A DNA stretch of 64,000 nucleotides. Source: Arion vulgaris. Its lineage: Eukaryota > Mollusca > Gastropoda > Stylommatophora > Arionidae. The position numbers and the translations under genes are program-made. Location of the stretch: positions 10,899,927 through 10,963,926 of the forward strand of contig CM036767.1 of assembly GCA_020796225.1 (NCBI GenBank). The letters run 5' to 3'. This document shows positions 54,509 through 64,000 of the stretch, one piece after another. The notes beneath the pieces are model-generated. The model was not told the DNA's origin, made no database searches, and worked only from the letters and a program-made list of their open reading frames with translations. How positions within the stretch are numbered: the first letter of the stretch is position 1; each line of letters opens with the position of its first letter.

Positions 54509-54869
54509 TGTGAAGACAATTAACTGAAGAGACACAGAACTGGAATATCCTTTCTTTCTGTGCTATCTATAGTCAATAGGTTGAAAATATAAATATAAAG
54601 TTTAACTGGAGATCCAACAATTATTATGATAAAATTCGTGTAAAGGCCAAATTTACTTCCTGTTTCTATGTTTACTATTACAAATAGAATCATTGCACTT
54701 GACAGAGTGCTCTCCCTTTTACTTATACTGGTTTTTAAAAAATAGTATTTAACGTGGTGACTTGTCATGTTTTCGAGCAATGCAGCAACACAGATACATA
54801 TTCATAATTTATATTTGTTTGAAATTGATATATCCACCCATATTCCCTCCCCAATAAACAAGCAACCAC

Positions 54870-55135
54870 TCTTCTTCTTCTTTGCGTTCGTTCTTCACGA
54901 CCAATTCTAATCACTCTTTGTGATATGTCTGATCTTTGCCAAGAACGTGTATACGTTGCACATTGGTTTGGTAGGCCCCTAAATGCATAGACTTCTACAC
55001 ATTTAGGACATGCGCATCCGATTTCAGCCAACCTCCTTAGTCGCCTCTTACGACATGCGTGACAGGTTTAAAAGTAGGGTTTTATTCTTTACACCCCAAA
55101 TTTGGACCCTGGTAACCACCGGGCGTAGTAACCAC
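54870..55135 (-). mobile_element. SINE family B copy
   Basis: CTTCTTCTTTGCGTTCGTTC, CGTGTATACGTTGCACATTG, CAGCCAACCTCCTTAGTCGC and GACCCTGGTAACCACCGGGC. Near full length. Confidence 0.88.
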
Positions 55136-55474
55136 TCAAATTGTGAAATTACATTTCTCCTCATTACCAAATATGGTGCAGCGAGACGGATCCATTGTAG
55201 ACAAGCTGTTTTAAACTATTGGCATAACTTGTATAATTTATGACCATATGTGCATAAATACACAGTTTAGAACATCACTGATGGATGTCCGCCGTGCATA
55301 CAGAGGGACAGATGTAGAAAGTGATCATAATTTATGCATATGTAAATTCGCAAGCTGAATGAAACTAAATTTATTCTACATAAAGAACTACTACAAATAG
55401 ACAAGTCAATGCTGAAATCAAGAGTAACATAGGGACTGGATTCTTCCGGCTTTCTTTTTTTGCCCATGATGACT

Positions 55475-55600
55475 CAGTGTGTTCTGTAGCGCTTGGACTC
55501 GCGGTGACTAGTCCTCTGTAAGATGCAGAGTTCAACGTTCGCACGCAGCAACGGCTTCAAATTCCATAGATTTACGGTGTTCGTGGACACCGTGAGCCGA
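55475..55600 (+). mobile_element. SINE family C, diverged
   Basis: TGTTCTGTAGCGCTTGGACT (A-box-like), GAGTTCAACGTTC (poor B box) and TTTACGGTGTTCGTGGACAC. Confidence 0.6.
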
Positions 55601-56129
55601 AGGACGTTGATTTCCTGTGAACTCGCTCGAAGTCTTTCGCCAGTATTAGTGTTCTGAGATCAGTGGGAAAATTTAATTTCTTATTATCATGTCTGTTGGC
55701 TACACGCTCTGATATAACCAAATAAAGGTTCAGCTTTAGGTTGAACAGTGCAGCGTAACCTCCGAACAGCAGGCTTTGGAATCCTTTTACTAAAGCACGA
55801 ACAAAACAAGGTAAAGAGGAATATCAATGAAATTAAGAAATGTAACATTATTCGACTTGAAATAAACACTAAAACATTGAAACAAATGGACTAAAGATAA
55901 AGAACTCTGATTCTTGGAAGCAGCAAGTAGTATGCTAAGGATTAAAGACGCCTTAGGTGAAACCTGGAAACTGATGACAACTGGAAACGTTTTCAATTCT
56001 AAAGAAGCAAACAAGTAAAGAAGATATAGACTAAAAGAAAAAGTCGGTGAAAAGAGCAAAGAAAGACAAAACATTGAAGGCTGGCTGAAGAAAGGAAATA
56101 TCTAGAAGCTGGCAAACTGTACAAAATCG

Positions 56130-56405
56130 ATTACAAACAACCATTCTTAACCTCATGACGAACCTTTTAAACACTCTTTGTGATTTAAGAATCAACAGAC
56201 TGAATATAGGAGCGATGTGTACGCTGTGTCAACGTGTGAAGCGCCTGACAAAGTAAAGCTCTACAACGTCTGATTTCTGCAAATGCTTTTTGATTTACTG
56301 ACGAATAGGCTTCCGTCGCAGTACCCACACGTCCATTTCGCCTTCTTAGTGAGTCAAAGCCTTGTAGATCTCGGTGTTACTATTCTTTGCTCCCTTGTGA
56401 GCGGT
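56130..56405 (-). mobile_element. SINE family A, old diverged copy
   Basis: TTTTAAACACTCTTTGTGAT, TTTTTGATTTACTGACGAAT and TGTTACTATTCTTTGCTCCC keep the family A order with many changes. Confidence 0.55.
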
Positions 56406-56639
56406 GTCTGCAAGCTATTCCAGTGTGTTGAGGACTTTGTTGTATGATCCACAATACTTATAGCGAGGTTGTTGCAGAAGCCATGCAGTGGGTGTTGATG
56501 ACCAGAGCTATTTTCTATGATCCAGGATTCAACTAACTGAATAGTTATCGAAGCAGACAGTTTATCTGTGCTAATTATGATATTCAGGTTCTGCCTGAGA
56601 AAAATAATGAACATCAAATGGCAGGATATGATCCCAGAC

Positions 56640-57125
56640 ACAGAGGTCATAAAAGAGATCCTCTCCTAGCATCTATACAATCTTGATGCAGTCCCAGACA
56701 CGATGGGCAGGACATGAGGTTCGAATGCCGGATTGCAGAATACCCAAATGACTCTTGTATGGTGAGCTGTACAGCGGTAAACGCTCACAGGGTGGTCAGA
56801 AAAAGCGATTCAAAGACACACTCAAGAACTTGATGAAATCATTTGGCATAGATGTCGACCGCAGGGAGAATGTTGCTCAAGACAGATCAGCCTGGCGCAC
56901 ATTCTTCGACACGGTTCTTCGGCCTGCGAGGCAGGTAGAACAGCACGGATGGAACAAAAACGTCAAAATAGAAAGGCAGTAAAACTTCCCACAAGTGCAA
57001 GTATACCTTGCCCACATTGTACAAAAACATTTCAAACCCGCATCGGGCTCACTAGTCATCTACGCACACACAGACAAACATAACGCAACTACATTCCCTT
57101 GGATGAAAATTGTGGTCATCATCAC
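56640..57125 (+). pseudogene. Non-LTR ORF2 C-terminus with C2H2 zinc finger
   Basis: LYGELYSGKRSQGGQKKRFK then DTLKNLMKSFGIDVDRRENV and AQDRSAWRTFFDTV, the end of an ORF2 protein, followed after a short gap by PCPHCTKTFQTRIGLTSHLR and THTDK: a classical C-x2-C-x12-H-x3-H finger reading into the retrotransposon end. A stop after KIERQ lies between. Paralogue at 4.4-4.9 kb. Confidence 0.8.
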
Positions 57126-57489
57126 CCGTGAAGGACGAGCATTATAGTCATGATATTTAGGTAAGACTTTGAAGAACAATATTATTACTTCTGCTATTTT
57201 CTTTACAAATACAAGCAAAACGTTTCTACAAAGGTTATGTCAGTCCATAGAACAACCAAGATTACATATATACTTGATGACAACAACATCGAGCATGATT
57301 ATAAAGATAATCGCTGCCTCCTGGGCTCATTCGACGGTGAATGAAAAACAGATCACCATGCAATTATCACATCCGACTCAATGAATATGTTTGCAAAGGA
57401 TTGAGTCTGAAGTCTGCGCACGGAAGGGTACGACATTCAGAGGTCACATCTCAAGACCCTGACTTGGCTTTGCATACCTGGTCATACTG

Positions 57490-57775
57490 GAGTGAAAAAA
57501 CAGAACACAACACCCACATGTCTAACCTTGATCATGTATGCCCCACCTGTGGTAGGGATTGTGTTCTAGGATTAGTCTCTACAGTCACCTCCGCACACAC
57601 CAGAGAGGTGCAGCAGCACAGTCTTAGTATGTTTACAAAATACAAAAGCAATACACAGCCTGTGTAGCGAGTACAATGATTTCCGTGATAGAGCTCGCGA
57701 GATGCTTCATTTCTTCCGCAGTCGCCTATACCTGGAGAAGGTGCTTGCATCTGCTATGCTTCGAGTTTAGAAAAT
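57490..57775 (+). pseudogene. Retrotransposon ORF2 end with second zinc-finger type
   Basis: SNLDHVCPTCGRDCVLGLVS then TVTSAHTREVQQHSLSM, a degraded '-CP-CGR-C-S-IGL-SH-R' finger. The following DNA holds a scrap of family L (CAAAAGCAATACACAGCC). Confidence 0.6.
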
Positions 57776-58074
57776 TGCTCGCTATGATGCCCTTACCAAC
57801 CAGCATAGAACTTCCAACTCTGACAGGGTGAAAATTATCTTGACTTTCCACCCACTGGTGAAAAAAGTTTTATTCCGTCACCTGTCTATTCTAAAATCAG
57901 ACCTGAGACACGTCAATCTTCGAAAACTATCCTTTGGTGGCTTACAGACTTTCTCTGATGATTTAAGTCGATTTGCTCTAGATAATGTTTTATATTTTTA
58001 CAGTACCTTGCGACTCAGGTTGCTCTATACTGTCTTTCTCATATCTAATTGTGATGTTTAATTTTTCCAATATC

Positions 58075-58485
58075 TATTATCTATCTATCTATCTATTATC
58101 TATCATCTACTATCCTATATTATCATGCTATCATCTATCTATACTATCTATCACTATTATTATCTATCTACTAGCTAATCTTAGTTGATCCATCTTCTGC
58201 CATCATCTTATCTATCTATCTATCCATCGCTGATCTATCTATCATCTCATCTATCTGATCTATCATCTTCTATCTATCTATCTATCTAGTCTATCTATCT
58301 ATCTATCTATCTAATCTATCTATCTATCTATCTACCTATCTATATATCTATCTATCTATCTATCTATCTATCTACTATTATCTATCTAATCTATCTATCT
58401 ATCTATCTTCATCTATCTATCTTTCTATCTATCTATCTATCTATCTATCTATCATCTATCTATCATCTATCTATCTATCTATCTA

Positions 58486-58553
<68 letters not shown>

Positions 58554-58555
58554 GA
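58075..58555. repeat. (TATC)n microsatellite running into (AT)n
   Basis: About 420 bp of TATC/TATCTATC variants, then about 58 bp of AT. Probably long and variable between individuals. Confidence 0.97.
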
Positions 58556-58689
58556 TTTCATTGTTTATCTTCTTTTTTCCACTTCTATTTTTGCATTTAT
58601 TTCGTTATTCGTTTTTAGTGACATATTTTCATTTTAGGTCCGTTAGGAATTTGTTTGTGTCTACATGTTGTGTGTTGTGCGAGACGTGA

Positions 58690-58815
58690 AATTCTTCACC
58701 TCTTGTATCCTTTGCTTGATAAAGGCCATTTAGTCGAAACGCTGCAGTGTATTGTTATTGTTTTTGTATTTTGTAAAACTACAGTACTTTGTTTTTTACG
58801 TGTTTCGCCATTACA
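58690..58815 (-). repeat. Family L repeat copy
   Basis: CCTTTGCTTGATAAAGGCCA, TTAGTCGAAACGCTGCAGTG and GTAAAACTACAGTACTTTG, reverse of the 22.1 kb copy. Confidence 0.75.
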
Positions 58816-58849
58816 AATAAAACCGGAATCAAGCTGGTAGAAGTACGGA

Positions 58850-59010
58850 CAGAGTTGATGTAATTAATGCAGTGACACTCATTCATGTGATATGGGCGAG
58901 TCTCAGACACTGGAATGATTGCAAGAATTATGAGTTAAGTCTGGACATGCCAGACAGTATCGTCTTCGTGGTAGAGAGAAGATATACTAATCAACTTCTT
59001 ATGGGAATGG
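58850..59010 (+). pseudogene. I-type retrotransposon C-terminal scrap
   Basis: GTTGATGTAATTAATGCAGT, GACAGTATCGTCTTCGTGGT and AGAAGATATACTAATCAACT are the reverse of 31.96-32.10 kb. Confidence 0.75.
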
Positions 59011-59124
59011 TAAGCAGGTGGACTTTTGGGATGGTTGATACAGCGGAGGACGGAGCATACATGGGCATGTCCAATGTTCCAAGACATGGATCACATAATA
59101 CAACATAACCATATACTTAAAGGA

Positions 59125-59267
59125 AGACCACGGAGAAGATGGATTCAGGATGTAACTGATGGTTTGAACATGACGACTGCAGAGGCAGGACATCTGGCCT
59201 ATGAGAGAGTGAAATTTCGGAGGACTGCTGGGGTGGCAAAGTTCTGCTCAGGACAAGCTATTTGATG
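59125..59267 (+). pseudogene. Retrotransposon tail, family T
   Basis: RPRRRWIQDVTDGLNMTTAE then AGHLAYERVKFRRTAGVAKF and CSGQAI with stop. The cleanest copy of this tail. Confidence 0.88.
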
Positions 59268-59682
59268 ATATACTTAAAACTAGAGTAACGTGATCTTCTA
59301 GAGGTGACGATAACATGGAGGTTTACTGTTAAGGTAATTGCAAATTTGCTGCTTGTAATTGAGAGGTAATGATTCGTAAATATTTTCCTGTAACTAGTTA
59401 TTTAGTTTTTCTATGACGGGCAAATTGGTATTTCGTAATTAAACCCTAACCAAATTGACTCTAGGCAAAACTATTATAGACTGTGTTGGACTATTTTAAT
59501 TTTGGTTGGGGATTTGTTATTGTGGAGTATATATAGTTAACACTGTTATATAGCTATTAATTGTACCGCAACCCGGATATTGGAGTCTTTTTGGGGTGCC
59601 GCACTGCTATATCGAGGCCTTCGTAACGAAGGCCTAGGCTACATCTTGTTAAAGTAGTACTTCTCGGCCTTTTTCAGCCGCC

Positions 59683-59932
59683 AGAGTGGTTACCGGGCCC
59701 CAAATTTGGGGTGTAAAGAATAGAACCACTGTTACCTGCCACGCATGTCGTAAGAGGCTACAAGGGAGGTTTGGCTGAAATCGGATGCACGTGTCCTAAA
59801 CGTGTAGAAGTCTATGCGTTTATGAACCTACCAAACCAATATGCAACGTATACACGTTCGTGACAAAGATTAAACATCTCACAAAAAGTGATTAAATTGG
59901 CCGTAAAGAACGAACGCAAAGAAGATGAAGAA
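59683..59932 (+). mobile_element. SINE family B copy
   Basis: GTGGTTACCGGGCCCCAAAT, GAACCACTGTTACCTGCCAC, GGATGCACGTGTCCTAAACG, TATGCAACGTATACACGTTC and GAACGAACGCAAAGAAG. Inserted after TCTCGGCCTTTTTCAG; CTTTTTCAG repeats at 59,941. Confidence 0.88.
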
Positions 59933-60084
59933 GATGATACTTTTTCAGCTGGCGCCCCTCTTTAAGATGAGGTAAGATTGTCACGTTCCCCCCCCCACTC
60001 TTCCTTGACACCATTTTCCCCTTCAGAATTAACTGTAATATTCCAAGAGCAAATGAAAAAGAATGCGTTTAATCTGAACGTTAT

Positions 60085-60260
60085 AATAGCACTGTCCCCT
60101 AAACACAATAACATTGACAGTGAGAAATTTAGCACTGTCCCTTAAACACAATAACATTGACAGTGAGAAATTTAGCACTGTCCCCTAAACACAATAACAT
60201 TGACAGTGAGAAATTTAGCACTGTCCCTTAAACACAATAACATTGACAGTGAGAAATTTT
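60085..60260. repeat. Tandem repeat, about 45-bp unit, four copies
   Basis: TAGCACTGTCCCCTAAACAC plus AATAACATTGACAGTGAGAA repeated four times with C/T variation. The unit ends GACAGTGAG/CACTGTC can pair with itself. Confidence 0.95.
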
Positions 60261-60559
60261 AACATTTAAAAAAACAATTTTTAAACAGAAATTTGATAAA
60301 ATGTCAATTTGAATCAAAATCAATGATGTCCTTTGTTATTTAAAGATAAAAATTTGAACTTATAGTTGTAATAACCAAACTATTACCATCTGTGTAAATA
60401 ACTACAATATAGATGAGACTGCAGTAAAACTATGTAGAATAACTAAATCGCTCTAAGCCAATACTCAAAATCAATTCTGAACTCTGCCCGAAACGATCAT
60501 TTTTTCTGCATTTTTATCATCTTTATCAATCTGATATATACAACAATGGATGTATTGTT

Positions 60560-62250
60560 TACTACAATCTTCAGTTATCCGAGGACTGAAGTTATCATAG
60601 CACTCCGGACACGTCTATAGGTGCTCCGATCTCCTCCTCAGCAAATCTAGCAGCCCAACGTCCAGCGGCCCAACACGCCAGTTCGATGTTGATTAATCAA
60701 TCTCTTTGCATATTTAGTATGTTGTTCTTTTCAGGCTGCAGCAATATTGACACCCATCTTCTCTCAATCTGGTCAGCTAGTGGGATTCACAGCCCTGAAA
60801 CTCCTCTGTTCGGAAAGACTCTCTCAATGCGGAAGAATGTCATTTCGATCCATGGCAGCTCCCTCTGATATTGTAGCTAAGCCAGCCAATCTGTCAGCTC
60901 GTTCATTACCCCTAACTCCTGGGTGCCCAGGGACAAAAATGAAGGTGATTTCTCTGATCATTGTCTGTACCAGTACCTCCACCCAGTTGCGTCTCACCAT
61001 ACCTGATTCGACTTTACGAATCATGCTCATGGAGTCACTGAGTATGAAAACACGAGAGTAATTGTGAGATGCCAACCAGTTCACCGTCTCCGTAACCGCC
61101 CGAACCTCCATTGTCAAGCTACTTGTGGTTGTTGCGTAGGCCCCACTGGCCTCTCTTATTATTTTTCCTCCTGAGCGTGCTGAAAAAGCCCACGCACAGC
61201 GTTGTTGGCGAATGACTGAACCATCGGTGTAAATAACCACATCTGTATCATTGATGATGTCATTCAAGAGGCCCTCCACCTCCACGTTTAGCAGTGATAG
61301 ATTATTTTGTTCGTAGTTTTTCTTAATAGATGTAATAACGGTGAAAGCAGTTTGAAATTGATGTGGCACAGCAATCCATTCCTTTCAATTCCGGAAGGAT
61401 CAAATATTTTCCTAAGCGTTTCTTTCGCCTGACTCAGCCACGATCTGCCTCTCTTGAGTCTACACCCTTTCTCTTTAATAAGTTCTTCATGGAGAGGATG
61501 TTCCTTGTTTGCATTGATTCTTAGATATGATCAAACCCTCCAAGTTTCAATTCTGTTAGCAATAGTTGGGAGGTCAAGAAGGAATCGCATTGACACTCCT
61601 GGTGTATCTTTGGTGCATCCCAGAATGATGCTCATAGCCTCATTCTTAATTCTTTCCAGTCTCACTGTTTGCGTAGGACTAATTGTTAGGAGAGCGCATG
61701 CATATTCTATACATGACAGAACAACACCTTGTTACAAGAGCACAAGAAGGCGTTGCTCAATGTTAGCAGCCGCCATGATTCTCAGTGCGGATAGTGCGTT
61801 GCGAGCCTTGGCAATAACTTGGTCGATATGGTCCCTAAAGCATAGACTGAGATCAAATTTTACACCCAAATAACTCATAGATGCTGTTCGGGTGAGTGTT
61901 GTCCATCTAAAGTGACATGTGGCGTGTCAGACTTCACAATGTAATTATTTAGGGAGAACCATGATAACACAGCCTTGGTATGGTTTATCGTTGCACCAGA
62001 AACATCACACCAGGCCATTATGCGGTTCAGTTCTTCCTGGAGTTTATTAGCAATTTCATCCCTGTTTCTCCCCTGTCTGTACACCATGATGTCGTCTGCA
62101 AATGACAGCGTTCGTCCCCTTCCAGATAATTGCTGCTTCATAATCATTATGGTGAATACATTGAATAGTACTGGAGATAGTGGAGACCTCTGGGGTAGGC
62201 CCGGTGAAATTTTTATCGTTCTATCTGACGATGACTGAGAGTCAGGATCG
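60560..62250 (-). pseudogene. 5'-truncated I-type non-LTR retrotransposon (reverse transcriptase and RNase H)
   Basis: Largest retrotransposon piece here. In order on the minus strand: RT motif SPGLPQRSPLSPVLFNVFT (usual GLPQGSPLSP, here G to R), catalytic TLSFADDIMVY (FADD box), thumb region ANRIETWRV and KEHPLHEELIKEKGC (frameshifted), then an intact 181-codon RNase H frame: VVIYTDGSVIRQQRCAWAFS, SSLTMEVRAVTETVNWLASH, FILSDSMSMIRKVESGM and IFVPGHPGVRGNERADRLAG with D-E-D-H/D residues present. 3' end has EHL and CPECYDN. Confidence 0.92.
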
Positions 62251-62640
62251 CCAGAGCATACTCAAGCACAGAAAGGACCAGACCCTGGTATAAAGACAAT
62301 ATTCGTGAGCTCGCATACCAGTTGAAAAGTGTCTGCAGCAGAACCAACCACTTTAACCGATTTTCATTACTGATGCTGAGAATTTTGGCTGTGGATGATT
62401 CTTTTCACTTATTTTGGGTCCACATATGCTCTAGCCATATTTATTCCATACTCCATGGTCGGGAAATCAAGGAGAAAATGACCACTGCATATTCAACGTT
62501 TGAAAGGACCAGCACCTGTTACAAGATGACTAGCAGACGTTGCTCGATATTAGCAGCTGCCACGACTTTCATTACCGCCAGACCTTTGCGTGCCTGTTAT
62601 TATAGCAATATGTTTCCAGAAACACATGCTGCGGTAAATT
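62230..62640 (-). pseudogene. Second, more decayed I-type retrotransposon fragment
   Basis: GACTAGCAGACGTTGCTCGA, TATTAGCAGCTGCCACGACT and GGACCAGCACCTGTTACAAG parallel 61.73-61.81 kb, so the thumb region is present again upstream of the larger copy; an even shorter scrap is at 62,245-62,300. Confidence 0.65.
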
Positions 62641-62649
62641 TGATTCTTT

Positions 62650-63103
62650 ACGGGGGAAACTTGTTTTAATGTCGTAAAATCATGTTCACTAAGATAATAA
62701 GGTCCGGTAGATATCGCACTCGCACGCAAAATATGTGCGTGTTTTACATAAAGCTGTTAGGTTAGAGAGAGTAGCTTAAAAATAATATACCACCGCTAAA
62801 GCTAATGTAAATATTATTAATTATATATATTAAAATTCAAATTATTGAATTGACAACAACAAAAACACACTTTTTAGAAGTATTAATTAGGCAACTTTAT
62901 TCGAACTTTTGTTCGGTCTTACTAACAGTAACTGACACGCCACAAATAAATAGTAATCGATTTTATTATATTCAACAAACAACCGTCGTCTGCCGTTCGG
63001 GAAGGAACAAGATGTCAAATGTGAGGTTAGGTGCATAGTGACAGTGCAACGGAAACACCTATGAATCGCGGATCTGCTTAACTCGCACGGCATTCAAATA
63101 AGA
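62650..63103. promoter_or_regulatory. Likely 5' region of the MBOAT7-like gene
   Basis: This stretch upstream of the MBOAT7-like ATG shows no clear retrotransposon homology and contains CpG-bearing patches (62,710-62,745 and 62,980-63,090) unusual for this AT-rich window. I see no TATA box I would defend. Promoter role is inferred from position only. Confidence 0.35.
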
Positions 63104-63330
63104 ATGGTTTCAGACGATCTTATGTATGCGTTTATAGCAATTTCTTCAGTTGCATCAGGCTGTTTAATAAGAGACGTACTAAAAGATAGTAACTCAAGAA
63201 AATTGTTATCAACATTTCTAGGAGTTTTCATGCTATGGTTGGTCTGTGGAAATCATATAATCCATCTGTTTATTACTGTAGCAGGAAATTGCATTTTACT
63301 GAGCACAGTGTCTCCGTCAAAAAACGAAAG
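63104..63330 (+). CDS. MBOAT7: Probable lysophospholipid acyltransferase 7 (MBOAT7/LPIAT1), first coding exon
   Basis: A 75-residue N-terminus starting MVSDDLMYAFIAISSVASG, with two hydrophobic segments (about residues 7-20 and 36-67). The part FMLWLVCGNHIIHLFITVAG resembles the early MBOAT7 motif with CG-H--HS--T, and 'GCLIRDVL' sits where the family has G-hydrophobic-basic. MBOAT7 is an ER membrane enzyme that transfers arachidonoyl-CoA to lysophosphatidylinositol. The exon ends at a donor-like GAAAG|GTAGAC, phase 2; the rest, including the catalytic histidine, lies off the right edge. Another MBOAT5/7-like protein is possible. Confidence 0.6.
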
Positions 63331-63359
63331 GTAGACTTATTTATAAAGTGTAAACTTGT

Positions 63360-63625
63360 ATATTATAGTATATATATATATATTTCTATTGTTTAACTGT
63401 ATTCGCAATGTTAATAATCATGTGTTCTCGGCAGCCACATCAGACAATAAACATTGTGATTGTCTTTGATGATCCAATCATTCAAATTTAATCATTGATA
63501 TTGTAAATTATTTACTTCAAACTAATGACTAATCAAACATTTAACATCACAATCATCATGTAACTAATTATATAATAACGTATGTCGTATTCCCAAGTGT
63601 TTTAAAAGGATAATTAGGTTATTAC
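63360..63625. other. Intron 1 of the MBOAT7-like gene, AT-rich
   Basis: No repeat or exon recognised; a short (TA)n at 63,368-63,382. Confidence 0.45.
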
Positions 63626-63629
63626 AACT

Positions 63630-64000
63630 GTCATCAAATAGCTTTGTCCTGAATAGACTTACGCCACCCTAACACTAACACTACTAGCAGTGAACAGTCC
63701 TTTGGGTTTTCTTTCTTTGGGATATCATTTTCAGCAGTCATGCTGATGATGATCAAATCACTTACATCCTGAATCCATCTTCTCCTGAGTCGTCCTCTTC
63801 TCCTGAGTCGTCCTCTTCTCCTGAGTCGTCCTCTTCTCCTGAGTCGTCCTCTTCTCTATGTAGGGATGCCTCCTTCCATAATGGTCTTCTCCAACCCTTG
63901 TCTTTTTATACGTAAAAAATCTTCAACTTTCTTATTTGTAGCATCAGCCAGTTTTCTTTGATTTTGTGTTCTTTCTGGATAGATCTATTTGTTCTCTTCT
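63630..64000 (-). pseudogene. Retrotransposon tail, family T, with 18-bp tandem repeat
   Basis: CATCAAATAGCTTTGTCCTG, TCACTTACATCCTGAATCCA, CATAATGGTCTTCTCCAACC and TCAGCCAGTTTTCTTTGATT follow the family T order. Within it CTGAGTCGTCCTCTTCTC repeats four times (63,780-63,853), an expansion of the R-R-R-basic region. Confidence 0.85.

Noticed and set aside
58075..58555. CRISPR-like regular repetition
   Set aside because: Simple tetranucleotide tract, eukaryotic sequence, no spacers.

Overview
This is eukaryotic genomic DNA from an invertebrate: AT-rich, intron-rich and full of transposon debris. The only conserved host genes I can support are EXOC7 (exocyst subunit Exo70) on the minus strand, about 13.3-54.5 kb, and the first coding exon of a probable MBOAT7 (lysophosphatidylinositol acyltransferase) on the plus strand at 63.1 kb. 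Several short interspersed repeat families are present. Two of the commonest share a central domain while differing at both ends, the layout known for cephalopod Ceph-domain SINEs. With the long repeat-filled introns, this makes a coleoid cephalopod (octopus or squid) my best guess. That is an inference, not something the sequence proves.

Layout. 0-13.3 kb lies downstream of the EXOC7 stop codon. It holds SINEs, broken non-LTR retrotransposon 3' ends, a 33-bp minisatellite, TTAA-flanked MITE-like elements, a piggyBac-like remnant and a U2 snRNA-like pseudogene. 13.3-54.5 kb is EXOC7: 22 coding exons, each placed by homology, GT/AG borders and reading phase, which join to a 696-residue Exo70 with one ambiguous junction (exon 13/14). 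Its introns carry nearly every repeat type in the window, a 2.16-kb Tc1/mariner-type transposon nested inside a related element (44.8-47.7 kb), a 467-bp inverted-repeat element with an 8-bp target duplication (36.8-37.3 kb), a 350-bp hairpin (50.0-50.4 kb) and a tandem array that copies the splice donor of exon 20 (15.1-15.3 kb). 54.6-63.1 kb is intergenic or 5' non-coding: non-LTR 3' ends with C2H2 or RNase H domains, a TATC/AT microsatellite and SINEs. MBOAT7 starts at 63,104 and runs off the right edge.

How the genes relate. EXOC7 and MBOAT7 are divergent, about 8.6 kb apart between start codons. Exo70 tethers secretory vesicles at PI(4,5)P2-rich plasma membrane and MBOAT7 remodels phosphatidylinositol acyl chains. 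I see no evidence that they are co-regulated. Almost everything else is decayed mobile DNA, and its nested insertions give a partial relative chronology.
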